DNA of 64,000 bases from positions 1 through 64,000 of the forward strand of contig NZ_NFJL01000018.1 in the NCBI RefSeq assembly GCF_002159835.1. Direction: 5' to 3'. The notes under the pieces are model-generated. The model saw only the letters and a list, made by a program, of their open reading frames with translations. It did not search any database and had not been told where the DNA came from. This stretch comes from Blautia sp. An249. GTDB lineage: Bacteria > Bacillota > Clostridia > Lachnospirales > Lachnospiraceae. Positions 42,391 through 50,639 of this stretch are shown one piece after another (the stretch's first letter is position 1; each line of letters opens with the position of its first letter). Position numbers and translations under genes: made by a program.

Positions 42391-43248
42391 ATGTGGATTG
42401 CAGATGGTTGGAAAGATTACGAAGTTATTGATACATCGAAAGGAGAAAAACTGGAACGCTGGGGAGATTATCTGTTAATCCGTCCGGATCCCCAGGTCAT
42501 CTGGGATACCCCCAGAGAACACAGAGGATGGAGAAAGCCGGACGGACATTATCACCGCAGCAAAAAAGGAGGCGGTGAATGGGAATTCTTCAGCCTCCCG
42601 GAACAGTGGACGATTCATTATAAAGAATTAACCTTTCATTTAAAGCCTTTCAGCTTTAAGCACACCGGTCTTTTCCCGGAGCAGGCAGTCAACTGGGACT
42701 GGTTTGGTCAGAAAATCCGTCAGGCTCAAAGACCTGTGAAAGTGTTAAACCTTTTTGCCTACACAGGCGGGGCTACCCTGGCCGCTGCCGCTGCCGGCGC
42801 CTCTGTCACTCATGTGGACGCCTCCAGGGGAATGGTGACCTGGGCAAAGGAAAACGCCGCCGCTTCCGGATTAAAAGAAGCGCCTGTCCGCTGGCTGGTG
42901 GATGACTGCGTAAAATTTGTGGAGCGGGAAATCCGCAGAGGGAATCACTATGACGCCATTATTATGGATCCCCCTTCTTACGGCCGGGGTCCGAAAGGCG
43001 AGATCTGGAAAATCGAAGATTCCATCTATCCTTTTATCCGGCTCTGCACCAGACTTCTCAGCAGGGATCCTCTGTTTTTCCTGGTAAATTCTTACACCAC
43101 GGGACTGGCTCCCTCGGTCCTGACCTATATGCTCTCCACGGAGCTGAAAAACTTTGGCGGACATGTGGAGGCTCAGGAAATCGGACTTCCTGTCTCCCAA
43201 AGCGGACTGATCCTCCCCTGCGGGGCTTCGGGCCGCTGGGAAAAATAA
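42391..43248 (+). CDS. Class I SAM-dependent methyltransferase (RlmI/RlmK-like)
   Basis: The 285-residue protein has a distinct N-terminal domain (about 1-100) that could position RNA. The core follows with VLNLFAYTGGATLAAAAAGA (SAM motif I, about 118-137), VTHVDASRGMVTWAKENA, and DAIIMDPPSYGRG (about 188-200). DPPSYG is typical of cytosine-C5 and guanine-N2 rRNA methyltransferases of the RlmI/RlmK group, so an rRNA substrate is likely; specificity is unknown. The ATG at 42391 follows GAAAGGA at a suitable distance; an in-frame upstream ATG at 42343 is less likely. Confidence 0.8.
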   Translation: MWIADGWKDYEVIDTSKGEKLERWGDYLLIRPDPQVIWDTPREHRGWRKPDGHYHRSKKGGGEWEFFSLPEQWTIHYKELTFHLKPFSFKHTGLFPEQAVNWDWFGQKIRQAQRPVKVLNLFAYTGGATLAAAAAGASVTHVDASRGMVTWAKENAAASGLKEAPVRWLVDDCVKFVEREIRRGNHYDAIIMDPPSYGRGPKGEIWKIEDSIYPFIRLCTRLLSRDPLFFLVNSYTTGLAPSVLTYMLSTELKNFGGHVEAQEIGLPVSQSGLILPCGASGRWEK

Positions 43249-43271
43249 TCCGGGGCGGGCTTTGTCCCGCC

Positions 43272-44396
43272 TCAGATTCTCTCTCCGGTAACATTTTTCT
43301 GGTACCACTGCACTCTTCCCTCTAATTTCTCTCCCAGTTCCGAATCTGCAAGGCGAAAGTTTCGGATCGTCTCTTCTCTCAGTTCATCCTCCAGCTTATT
43401 TAACTCCACAGCCAGATTATCTGTGAGATTTCTCTTTTCCGACAGGGAAAGCTCTTCCAGAAATCTTCTGATCTGCCGGAAACTCTGCTCCCGATCCGAC
43501 CGGAACTCTGCCTGCTGTTTTGGCAAAATCCCGTCAATCCGATTCTCCCCGGAAAATTCTGCCGGTTCCACTTCTACTGACATATTTTCAGGATTTTCCT
43601 CCAGATTCAGCCTGCCCACAAGCCGCAGGGGAAATGTCTCCTTCGGCCATGTTTTTGTAGAATCAAAGGGGTGAAAAGGAAGATAATTTCCGTTTGCGTG
43701 AGGCATAATCTGAATGAAAAGATTGTAGCTGACCTGTTCTCCTTTGCTCAGAGTCCCATACAGCTCCTCTCCGGCTGCATCCGGATTTAAACCTGCGCGA
43801 AGGAGAGCCTCTTCTCTGGTGGACAGCCTCTCTCCTGCCCGGGGAATCCAGTGATACCGCACCAGAAACCGTTCTTTCTCCCAGTTTTCCCATATCTGGG
43901 TCTGCACCCCATAGCTTTTCATATTTATAAATCCGTAAGGGGTTCCCTGATTGGAAAAATAAGCCATTCCAAATCCCAGCAGTCCCGGATCTTCTCCGGC
44001 CAGCTCCCAGAACTTTCCGGGAGAGCCAAGGCCAGTCGCCGGATCCCGGGAAAATGTCTGGTATACCGCCTTCCTCTCCTTTCGGCTGTTGGCCGGCGCC
44101 ACAGGCAGGCTCTGACAAAGCAAATCATAAATACCTCCGTCCGTCTGGAATTTCACTGCAAATCCCCGCAGATTTCTGGCCGTATCCGGGGTTCCCCATT
44201 CTCCGAACGCCAGGGAGACTCTCAGAAAGGCCGGCGTCTGTCTTCCCTCTTTTTGAAAAAGGCAGGCCCTCGTATAAGGGCTCATGGAACAAAGCGTCTG
44301 AAAATGCCCGAATGCTCCATACCCTTTTTGGAAGAACTGCCTTTTCCTTTCTCTCTTCTGTCGAATCTGCCACTCTTTCATATTTTCTTCCTTCAA
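43272..44396 (-). CDS. Catalase-fold protein lacking the catalytic His and Asn and the heme-ligand Tyr region
   Basis: The 374-residue protein aligns by eye along the heme-catalase core. It shows GYGAFGHF, SPYTRACLFQKEGRQTPAFLRVSLAFGEWG-like sequence, RGFAVKFQT, GTPYGFINMKSYGVQT, a QIMP strand, and PFDSTKTWP followed by ENPENMSVEVEPAEFS. The active-site His just before the GAGA-like motif reads Phe, the GNNTPVF loop with its Asn reads CQSLPVA, and the segment carrying the proximal heme Tyr (RLFSYPDTQRYR in catalases) is absent after ILPKQQ. Peroxide breakdown by the usual mechanism is unlikely. A helical tail follows. It may bind another ligand or have a structural role. Confidence 0.65.
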   Translation of the reverse strand: MKEENMKEWQIRQKRERKRQFFQKGYGAFGHFQTLCSMSPYTRACLFQKEGRQTPAFLRVSLAFGEWGTPDTARNLRGFAVKFQTDGGIYDLLCQSLPVAPANSRKERKAVYQTFSRDPATGLGSPGKFWELAGEDPGLLGFGMAYFSNQGTPYGFINMKSYGVQTQIWENWEKERFLVRYHWIPRAGERLSTREEALLRAGLNPDAAGEELYGTLSKGEQVSYNLFIQIMPHANGNYLPFHPFDSTKTWPKETFPLRLVGRLNLEENPENMSVEVEPAEFSGENRIDGILPKQQAEFRSDREQSFRQIRRFLEELSLSEKRNLTDNLAVELNKLEDELREETIRNFRLADSELGEKLEGRVQWYQKNVTGERI

Positions 44397-44442
44397 GATT
44401 TACTTGTCCTATCCTATGCCTTCCGGAAGAAAAAAAGACGTG

Positions 44443-45393
44443 TTATTCTTTCTCCTCTAAAGTAATATCTCCACTGTCGCAGGTAATCTTCAGGGATTTC
44501 CCGCGCCCTTTCTCAATTTTCAGTTTCTGTTCCCACTCCTTTGCCACTTCATAGCCTTTTAACTGAATCTCTCCGTAATCGGTATACAAATCCAAATCAT
44601 AAGTTTCCCAGTCATAACTGCTTCCCAGCGTCACATCCCCGTAGTCGCTTTTGATCTCCAGGTTCTTCATGTCTGCCTTTTTTATCCTCAGTTCCCCGGA
44701 TTCCAGTTCTACATTCCCTTTCTCTCCCTGGAAGCTCTCTATTTCCACATCACCGTAGTCACTGAGAAGTTCTGCCTCTTCTGCTTCAATCTCTCCTGCC
44801 CGTATGTCTCCCGCGTCCGCCTCCACACTTAACTGCTTTCCTGTGTACTGTTCCAGGAAAATATCACCGTAATCTGCCTTTACTGTACAGGAATCTGCTT
44901 CCAGGTTCTTAATGGAAACATTTCCATTTTCATTGTCTACTTCCACTTTCTCCGGCTGCACTTTCTCCGGAAGATAGATCTTCACATAATATTTCTCTTC
45001 CTGGAAATCTCCCAGAAATCCGAACTGAAAGCCCTGAACCCCTTTTTCCGGTTTTTCCTCTATTACCAGACGTCCCCCTTCTGCCTGAAACTCCGGCTTC
45101 TGGGTATTGCCATAAAGGGAATACTCCACATAACAATTCTGATCCTCTGAGGCCAGAAATTCCACATCCGCCATATCCACTTTAAGAGAAATCTCAGATA
45201 CCGGATCAATGGAAGTTTTGGAAAGCTCATACTTCTGCCCTTCCTCTTCCAGGTTTTTCAGATGCAGACCGCTTCCCGTCAGGCTAAACTGGGGGTTTCC
45301 TCCCATGGAAATTCCGGCTCCGAATAAAACTGCACCTGCCAGAATACATCCTGCCGCGCTGCACAGAAAAATTTTATTTTTATTCTTTATCAT
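44443..45393 (-). CDS. DUF4097-family beta-strand repeat protein, signal-anchored
   Basis: The 316-residue protein has an N-terminal hydrophobic segment (about 7-27) acting as signal or anchor. A long array of short beta strands with recurring SDYGDV, YTDYGEI and CDSGDI turns spans about 130-316, the pattern of DUF4097 (adhesin-like right-handed beta helix). Such proteins are linked with DUF1700 and PadR regulators in Firmicute stress operons. It is the last of a three-gene operon here, overlapping the DUF1700 gene by 4 bp. Its ligand is unknown; an envelope-stress role is inferred. Confidence 0.82.
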   Translation of the reverse strand: MIKNKNKIFLCSAAGCILAGAVLFGAGISMGGNPQFSLTGSGLHLKNLEEEGQKYELSKTSIDPVSEISLKVDMADVEFLASEDQNCYVEYSLYGNTQKPEFQAEGGRLVIEEKPEKGVQGFQFGFLGDFQEEKYYVKIYLPEKVQPEKVEVDNENGNVSIKNLEADSCTVKADYGDIFLEQYTGKQLSVEADAGDIRAGEIEAEEAELLSDYGDVEIESFQGEKGNVELESGELRIKKADMKNLEIKSDYGDVTLGSSYDWETYDLDLYTDYGEIQLKGYEVAKEWEQKLKIEKGRGKSLKITCDSGDITLEEKE

Positions 45394-45977
45394 TTCCCTG
45401 CCTCCTTCTTAATAATTTTTCCAAACATACGGGTAAGTCCCCGCAATACCAGATTTATCAGCTTTACAATCAGCCACACAGCAAATGCTGAAATTCCGGC
45501 CAGCATAAGGCTCAGGCCCAGAATGGTAATTCCGTCTGCCGGTGAGAGAAACATTCCATAGATGCCAACGCCTACCCCTATGATGGAAGCGGCTGTTACA
45601 CAGATAACGCTTAAAATCACAGAAATTAAAATCAAAAGTGCAGATGCGCCCAGGCATACGGCCAGGACGATGGAACTGGCGGCCAGAGGGATTCCCACAG
45701 GAGCTGCCAGTACAGCTAAAATTCCCACCCAGACGGCAGAAAATCCTCTCTGAAGACTCTTTTGCCCCTTCTCCTGCCCATTGCGGGCGGCAATATCTAC
45801 AATAATCTGGGAAGCTGCTTCTTCCGGCGTCCCCAGATCCAGAATCGCCTGTTCTTCCCTGTCCGGTCCGGCTTCTTGGAAATATTCTTCAAAATACTCC
45901 ATGGCCATATCAAAATCCCTTTTAGGGAGCTTTTTCAGTCTTTTCGCAAGACACTTCATATATTCTTCTTTTCTCAC
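45390..45977 (-). CDS. DUF1700 membrane protein
   Basis: The 195-residue protein begins with the DUF1700 helical region (RKEEYMKCLAKRLKKLPKRDFDMAMEYFEEYFQE, then LGTPEEAASQII), followed by three to four membrane segments (about 80-185). This family occurs with PadR regulators and DUF4097 proteins in Gram-positive bacteria and is suspected to act as a membrane-bound regulator of envelope stress. It overlaps both its neighbours by 4 bp, so the three proteins are likely made together. Confidence 0.85.
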   Translation of the reverse strand: MRKEEYMKCLAKRLKKLPKRDFDMAMEYFEEYFQEAGPDREEQAILDLGTPEEAASQIIVDIAARNGQEKGQKSLQRGFSAVWVGILAVLAAPVGIPLAASSIVLAVCLGASALLILISVILSVICVTAASIIGVGVGIYGMFLSPADGITILGLSLMLAGISAFAVWLIVKLINLVLRGLTRMFGKIIKKEAGK

Positions 45978-46291
45978 GATTCATTCCCTCCATTCACTAT
46001 CTTCTCAATCTCTTCGGTATAAAGCTCCCACTCTTCTTTCAGCAGTTCCCACTGGGCAAGCCCCTTTGCAGTAATTTTATAGTACTTCCGGTTCCTTCCC
46101 TGGAACTGCTGATCATAGGCGGTTACCAGTTCTTTCTCCAACAGACGGTGCAGCACCGGATAGAGCGCAGAGTCCTTCATATTAGATACCTTTTTAATGG
46201 TCTGGCTAATCTGATAGCCGTAGGCTTCCTGCTGCCTCAAAATCGACAAAACTAAAAAATCATACATCCCGGCATTTAACGTAAAAACCAT
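45974..46291 (-). CDS. PadR-family transcriptional regulator
   Basis: The 105-residue winged-helix regulator has the PadR core (LSILRQQEAYGYQISQTIKK, then LYPVLHRLLEKELVTAYDQQF, and RKYYKITAKGLAQWELL). The start at 46291 follows AAAGGAGG. Such regulators usually repress their own operon by binding AT-rich dyads; the promoter upstream overlaps an ATATATCA/TGATATAT dyad. It controls the DUF1700 and DUF4097 genes, with which it overlaps. Confidence 0.92.
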   Translation of the reverse strand: MVFTLNAGMYDFLVLSILRQQEAYGYQISQTIKKVSNMKDSALYPVLHRLLEKELVTAYDQQFQGRNRKYYKITAKGLAQWELLKEEWELYTEEIEKIVNGGNES

Positions 46292-46306
46292 TATTATCCT
46301 CCTTTC

Positions 46307-46354
46307 ATATATCATCTTTTGATATATTATATATCATATAATATATATTTTCAA
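46307..46354 (-). promoter_or_regulatory. padR operon promoter with overlapping dyad operators
   Basis: Minus-strand TTGAAA (46349-46354), 17 bp, TATAAT (46326-46331). An 8-bp dyad ATATATCA-TCTTT-TGATATAT at 46307-46327 touches the -10 region, and another AT-rich dyad lies in the spacer. This is the expected position for PadR autorepression. Confidence 0.6.
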
Positions 46355-46392
46355 TACATATATTTAATTTTTTCATATATAAAGTTGTACAA

Positions 46393-46449
46393 AGAGTACA
46401 AGTCCTCTTCAACTCCTTATATCCCTCACTCATGAGGGACTTGTACTCT
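46393..46449. other. Alternative hairpins in the padR/ABC intergenic gap
   Basis: AGAGTACAAGTC (46393-46404) can pair with GACTTGTACTCT (46438-46449). An inner CCCTCA/TGAGGG hairpin shares the GAGGG segment with an extension of the outer stem, so the two are partly mutually exclusive. No gene is in this stretch. It may be a structural repeat or an extra terminator element. Confidence 0.4.
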
Positions 46450-46487
46450 TCGCGCGCCAGATGCAGATCCTATTGCATAAAAATAGC

Positions 46488-46513
46488 TGCAGGGTTTCTC
46501 CCACAGCTATTTC
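46488..46513 (-). terminator. Terminator of the FHA-ABC transporter gene
   Basis: AAATAGCTG pairs with CAGCTATTT and is followed by TTTTTATG on the minus strand. Confidence 0.7.
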
Positions 46514-46521
46514 TCTTCTTA

Positions 46522-48819
46522 CTATTCTTTTTTCTTTATATTTCTCAGCACAATTCCGCTTAAAATACCGAAAACCAGTACAAAGGCCAGCATCAGCAGC
46601 CAGTCTTTTCCCAGATGTCCTTTGGTATATTCAAAAAATTCTTCTGCTTCCCGTACCACTTCCGTCTCTTTCCCATTCATTTCCACAATGTAAGTCAGGT
46701 CGTTTAAATTGGCGCTGCTTCCGTAGGCCTCCATGGACCAGCGGCAGATGGCAAACCAGGAAATAATCTTGGTTGCTCCGCTCAGTTCAAATAAAAGACC
46801 GGAAAACAGAATCTGGGGCATCAGCAAAATAGGGGCAACTGTCATGGCCCGATCCGGGTTTTTAAATAAGGAGGAGGCAAAAATACCCATCGCCGCCGCG
46901 GAAAACGCTGTCAAAAACGTGGTCAAAAACAACTCCAGATAAGCAGGGAATAAAAGCCCCTCTTCCGGCATTCCCACCAGCAGAGCGAAGACTCCTGACA
47001 GCAAAAAGCTCTGTACCAGACACATCCCGCCCAGAATCAGGAATTTGGATAAAATATACGGCCCCAGATGAAGTCCCGTCATATATTCCCTTCTCAGTAT
47101 ATTGCGCTCTTTACACACTTCCTGAATGGCGTTTAAGATACCCACCCAGAAAGCAGAACAGGACAGAGCGAACAGAAGAGATTTGGTTGTCCCGTAATAC
47201 TCAAACTGATTTCCGTCTTTTACCAGAGAAATCAGAAAGGCCAGGATCGGGGCCTGCAGCATCAGCATCATCAGCCTCTGTCTGTCGTTAATCATCAGAT
47301 GGAAATACCGGCTGCTTAAAACGCCCATCTGACGGAAGGAACTGTGCTTGTTGCGGGTCTTGCCTCCGAAGTCTCCCCCATTTCGTCCCGAAGGCTGCTC
47401 CCCGTTCCTGCGAACCATTTCATCGTATTTTCTCCGCCATTTTTCCGGTTCTTCCGTTATCATATTGTACACGTCCACCAGATTATCCACCTGGAAGAAC
47501 TGTTTTGCCTCCCGGTCACTGCCGAAGAAACACAGATTTCCGCCTCTTCCCATAAAGATAATCTTATCGCAGACCTGCAGATTCAAAGTACTGTGCGTGA
47601 CTAAAATAACCGTTTTTCCCGAATAGGTCATGTTTTTCAGCGTCTGCATCAAGTTTCGTTCCGTTCCCGGATCCAGGCCGGAGGCCGGTTCATCCAGGAA
47701 AAACAGGTTGGGATCTGATAACAGTTCCACCGCTATACTGGCTCTTTTCTTCTGACCTCCGGAGAGACGGCGTATCATGGTCTGCTCCTTCCCTGTCAGC
47801 TCTACCGTATCAATAACCTGCTGAACTCTGGCCTGACGTTCCTGCTGGGTGGTATCATCGGGCAGGCGCAGCTTGGCCGCATATTCCAACATGGAAAACA
47901 GGGTCAGATTATCGTAAACAATATCCTGCTGGGGGACATATCCGATAATATTTTTCAGAGCGTCATAGGTTTCATAAAGTTCTTCTCCATTAATTAATAC
48001 CCGGCCGCCGGTGGGCTGGCTGTAACCGCTGATGGCATTCATAAAAGTAGTTTTTCCTGCGCCGGATCCTCCGATAATCGCCACCAGTTCGCCCGGCTCT
48101 ATGGATAAGGTAACATCATTACAGATATTAAATGTTTTCCCCTGGTTCTTAACCGTTTTGACCACATGAAGGGCATCTACACCGATACCGCTCCGGTAAC
48201 TGCAGAAATAAATTCTCCCATTGGTAAAAATCAGTTTGCTGTTGGTAATCATGAGGATGTCTTTTTCCCCAAGAGTCACCTTTCCCCTGACTGGATGACC
48301 GTTCAGAAAGGTTCCGTTGGTACTGTGACAGTCCTCTAACTGATACTGGTTCCCACTGCGGGAAATAACTGCATGATATTTGGAAACCCCCATATGGGGA
48401 AGGCAGATCTCACAGCTTTTCTCCCTTCCGATCCGGATGGCATTTAACTTGCTCATGTCAATGCACTGCCAGCTAAGCATAGAATCCTGAACGTCCCGGA
48501 TAATTAAAACACCGTCCCGCTTTCCCTGCTGCATATCGTCGATCCGCAGAATATCTCCGCTGCGGAAAATGCTTTCTCTTACTTTGATTCCATTTAAAAA
48601 AGTTCCGTTGGAACTGTTGGTATCCTCAATTACAATCTGGTCCTCTACCAAATGAAGCCTTCCGTGATGTTTAGACACATATTTGGACTTTAACACAATA
48701 TCATTGTCCTGGCCTCTTCCAAAAGACACGAACGGCCTGTGAAAACTTTTCAAATCCACTTTCTGCGGCAGTTCCGCACCGTCAAAGATATAAATGTGAA
48801 ACGAAGGCTGTTTCTCCAT
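46522..48819 (-). CDS. FHA-domain ABC transporter (two FHA, ABC ATPase, ABC-2 permease)
   Basis: The 765-residue protein has two FHA domains (about 8-105 with FGRGQDNDIVL and STNGTFLNG; about 115-205 with IGREKSCEICL and STNGTFLNG). Next is an ABC ATPase (about 215-450; Walker A GGSGAGKTT, signature RLSGGQKKRASIA, Walker B LFFLDEPASGLD), then a six-helix ABC-2 permease (about 540-765). FHA domains bind phosphothreonine, so transport may depend on a Ser/Thr kinase, as for the mycobacterial exporter Rv1747. No kinase gene is in the window. The half-size plan implies a dimer. The substrate is unknown. The start at 48819 follows GGTGGAG. Confidence 0.9.
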   Translation of the reverse strand: MEKQPSFHIYIFDGAELPQKVDLKSFHRPFVSFGRGQDNDIVLKSKYVSKHHGRLHLVEDQIVIEDTNSSNGTFLNGIKVRESIFRSGDILRIDDMQQGKRDGVLIIRDVQDSMLSWQCIDMSKLNAIRIGREKSCEICLPHMGVSKYHAVISRSGNQYQLEDCHSTNGTFLNGHPVRGKVTLGEKDILMITNSKLIFTNGRIYFCSYRSGIGVDALHVVKTVKNQGKTFNICNDVTLSIEPGELVAIIGGSGAGKTTFMNAISGYSQPTGGRVLINGEELYETYDALKNIIGYVPQQDIVYDNLTLFSMLEYAAKLRLPDDTTQQERQARVQQVIDTVELTGKEQTMIRRLSGGQKKRASIAVELLSDPNLFFLDEPASGLDPGTERNLMQTLKNMTYSGKTVILVTHSTLNLQVCDKIIFMGRGGNLCFFGSDREAKQFFQVDNLVDVYNMITEEPEKWRRKYDEMVRRNGEQPSGRNGGDFGGKTRNKHSSFRQMGVLSSRYFHLMINDRQRLMMLMLQAPILAFLISLVKDGNQFEYYGTTKSLLFALSCSAFWVGILNAIQEVCKERNILRREYMTGLHLGPYILSKFLILGGMCLVQSFLLSGVFALLVGMPEEGLLFPAYLELFLTTFLTAFSAAAMGIFASSLFKNPDRAMTVAPILLMPQILFSGLLFELSGATKIISWFAICRWSMEAYGSSANLNDLTYIVEMNGKETEVVREAEEFFEYTKGHLGKDWLLMLAFVLVFGILSGIVLRNIKKKE

Positions 48820-48893
48820 ACTCTCCACCCCATCTGTTTTTTCTCGTTGCAATTCTTTTTTATTATACCCTCTCCCCGAAACAAGCGCAAGGA

Positions 48894-48945
48894 AAAAGCC
48901 CGCCCAAAAGCCATCTTACGGCTTTGCAGGCGGACTTTCTGTTCT
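48894..48945 (-). terminator. Terminator of the sodium/alanine symporter gene
   Basis: AAGTCCGCC pairs with GGGCGGGCTT (an inner AAGCC/GGCTT hairpin is also possible), followed by TTTTTCC on the minus strand. Confidence 0.7.
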
Positions 48946-48961
48946 CTCTGCTCTATGGCAG

Positions 48962-50344
48962 TTATTTTTCTATGGTCGGAATCTCTGTATCGTCCCTGGC
49001 GTCCAGATTATTGATGTACTTATTGGTCTCCTTAACAATTACATTGGATAACAAAAGCACGGCAATTAAGTTCGGAATGGCCATTAAGGCGTTTAAGGTA
49101 TCTGCAATCAGCCATACCAGGTTCAGGGAAACCACCGGCGCAATCACTGCTACAAGTACGTATAAAATCCGGTAAGGAATCAGCCCTTTCTTCCCTGAGA
49201 AATATTCTACACATCTCTCTCCGTAATAAGCCCAGCCGAGAATGGTGGAATAAGCGAAGGAAATCATACCCATTACCAGGATTACCGGTCCCAGATAGGG
49301 AATCTGTGAAAAGGCCAGAGAAGTCAGCACGCCTCCGTCAGATACAGAGCCCATATCAATGGACGGGTTTTTCATAATACTTGTAACCAATACCAGTCCT
49401 GTCATGGCGCATACAACTACCGTATCCCAGAAAGTTCCTGTACTGGAAACCAGCGCCTGACGAACCGGGTTTCTGGTCTGTGCTGCAGCAGCGGCGATAG
49501 GAGCAGAACCCATACCGGATTCGTTGGAAAACAGTCCTCTTGCCACACCGAAACGCATAGCCATCATAATACCGGAACCAACCAGACCGCCTGCGGCAGC
49601 GCCTGGCTTAAAGGCCATAACAACAATTGTCTTTAAAGCAGGAATAATAAAGTCATAATTAATACCAAGAATAATGATACATCCCAGTACATAGAAGATT
49701 GCCATAAACGGAACTAATTTCTCACATACATTTGCGATGGAACGGATACCGCCGAAAATAACCACTGCTGTCAGCAGTCCTACTACAACGCCTACCACTA
49801 CGTTCGGAATATTCAGATTTTCTTCACATACGGTGGCAATAGCGTTGACCTGTGTGGCACAACCGATACCGAAAGAGGCAACTCCGCCGAAAACAGCAAA
49901 TAAAATTGCCAGCCATTTCATATGAAGTCCGCGTTCCAGGGCATACATGGCGCCGCCCTGCATCCGTCCGTCTTTGGTCTTCACTCTGTATTTAACTGCG
50001 ATCAGTGATTCGCTGTACTTAGTTGCAATACCGAAAACACCCGTCAGCCAGCACCATAAAACGGCTCCCGGTCCACCCATGGCGATGGCTGTTCCTACGC
50101 CGATAATATTACCGGTTCCAATGGTGGCCGCCAGAGCTGTAGTCAGAGCTCCGAACTGACTGACCTCTCCTTCTGCATCCGGATCTTTCTGAAAAGAAAG
50201 ACGGATACCTTTAAAGAGCTTTCTCTGAATTCCTTTGGTTCGTATGGTCATAAAGACATGGGTTCCAAGCAGCAGCAGAATCATCCCCCATCCCCATACG
50301 TAACCATTTACCGTAGTTACAAATGAATTAATTGCGTCAAACAT
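48962..50344 (-). CDS. Sodium:alanine/glycine symporter (AGCS family)
   Basis: The 460-residue membrane protein has about 11 transmembrane segments and AGCS-family signatures: GALTTALAATIGTGNIIGVGTAIAMGGPGAVLW (about 66-98) and the conserved GRGLFSNESGMGSAPIAAAAAQT (about 275-295). It imports alanine or glycine, sometimes other small amino acids including D-alanine, with sodium. The gene has a long structured leader and is divergent from an Lrp regulator gene. The neighbouring locus metabolises D-amino acids, so it may supply alanine to racemase, but this is inference. Confidence 0.93.
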   Translation of the reverse strand: MFDAINSFVTTVNGYVWGWGMILLLLGTHVFMTIRTKGIQRKLFKGIRLSFQKDPDAEGEVSQFGALTTALAATIGTGNIIGVGTAIAMGGPGAVLWCWLTGVFGIATKYSESLIAVKYRVKTKDGRMQGGAMYALERGLHMKWLAILFAVFGGVASFGIGCATQVNAIATVCEENLNIPNVVVGVVVGLLTAVVIFGGIRSIANVCEKLVPFMAIFYVLGCIIILGINYDFIIPALKTIVVMAFKPGAAAGGLVGSGIMMAMRFGVARGLFSNESGMGSAPIAAAAAQTRNPVRQALVSSTGTFWDTVVVCAMTGLVLVTSIMKNPSIDMGSVSDGGVLTSLAFSQIPYLGPVILVMGMISFAYSTILGWAYYGERCVEYFSGKKGLIPYRILYVLVAVIAPVVSLNLVWLIADTLNALMAIPNLIAVLLLSNVIVKETNKYINNLDARDDTEIPTIEK

Positions 50345-50482
50345 CTTTTTCTCCCTCCCGCATCTGTTTTCTTTACCTGAAACACTTTTGTAAGCACCAT
50401 GAAGACACCCAGGTAAAGAGAAAGGCGCACCATAAGATTATGATACGCCTTTGTACTTGTGCTTATTGATTTAAATGAATAA
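50345..50482 (-). promoter_or_regulatory. Structured 5' leader of the symporter mRNA, possible attenuator or riboswitch
   Basis: Between the promoter and ATG lie about 135 nt of leader. Hairpin 1 (AAAGGCG at 50421-50427 with CGCCTTT at 50446-50452) is followed by TCTCTTT. Hairpin 2 has CTTTACCTG/CAGGTAAAG arms (50372-50380, 50410-50418). AAGCAC (50459-50464) can pair with GTGCTT inside hairpin 2, which would disturb it. The leader does not match riboswitch classes that I can recall, including the glycine riboswitch. Confidence 0.45.
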
Positions 50483-50486
50483 AAAA

Positions 50487-50515
50487 ATTATACAACATAA
50501 TTAATCATATTTCAA
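50487..50515 (-). promoter_or_regulatory. Promoter of the symporter gene
   Basis: Minus-strand TTGAAA (50510-50515), 17 bp, TATAAT (50487-50492). Confidence 0.7.
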
Positions 50516-50582
50516 GTAGAAATCACATAATTATTTTCACTTAAACGTGAGGCAGACTGTCAACTACTTTTTTCTATTTTTT

Positions 50583-50612
50583 TTGCATTTTTCTTCTTGT
50601 TTATGATAAAAT
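50583..50612 (+). promoter_or_regulatory. Promoter of the lrp-like gene
   Basis: TTGCAT (50583-50588), 18 bp, TAAAAT (50607-50612), about 28 bp before the start. The region between this and the symporter promoter is AT-rich and may hold Lrp sites. Confidence 0.45.
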
Positions 50613-50639
50613 AAAGGAAATAAAAAGGAGAGATGTTAC

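Noticed and set aside
43272..44396. Functional heme catalase
   Set aside because: Catalytic His and Asn are replaced and the proximal heme-Tyr segment is absent.
48894..48945. Small RNA after the symporter gene
   Set aside because: The structure is a simple hairpin with a T-tract directly after a stop codon, explained as a terminator.
50345..50482. Glycine riboswitch
   Set aside because: The conserved glycine aptamer core is not seen; only two stems and a competing pairing are visible.
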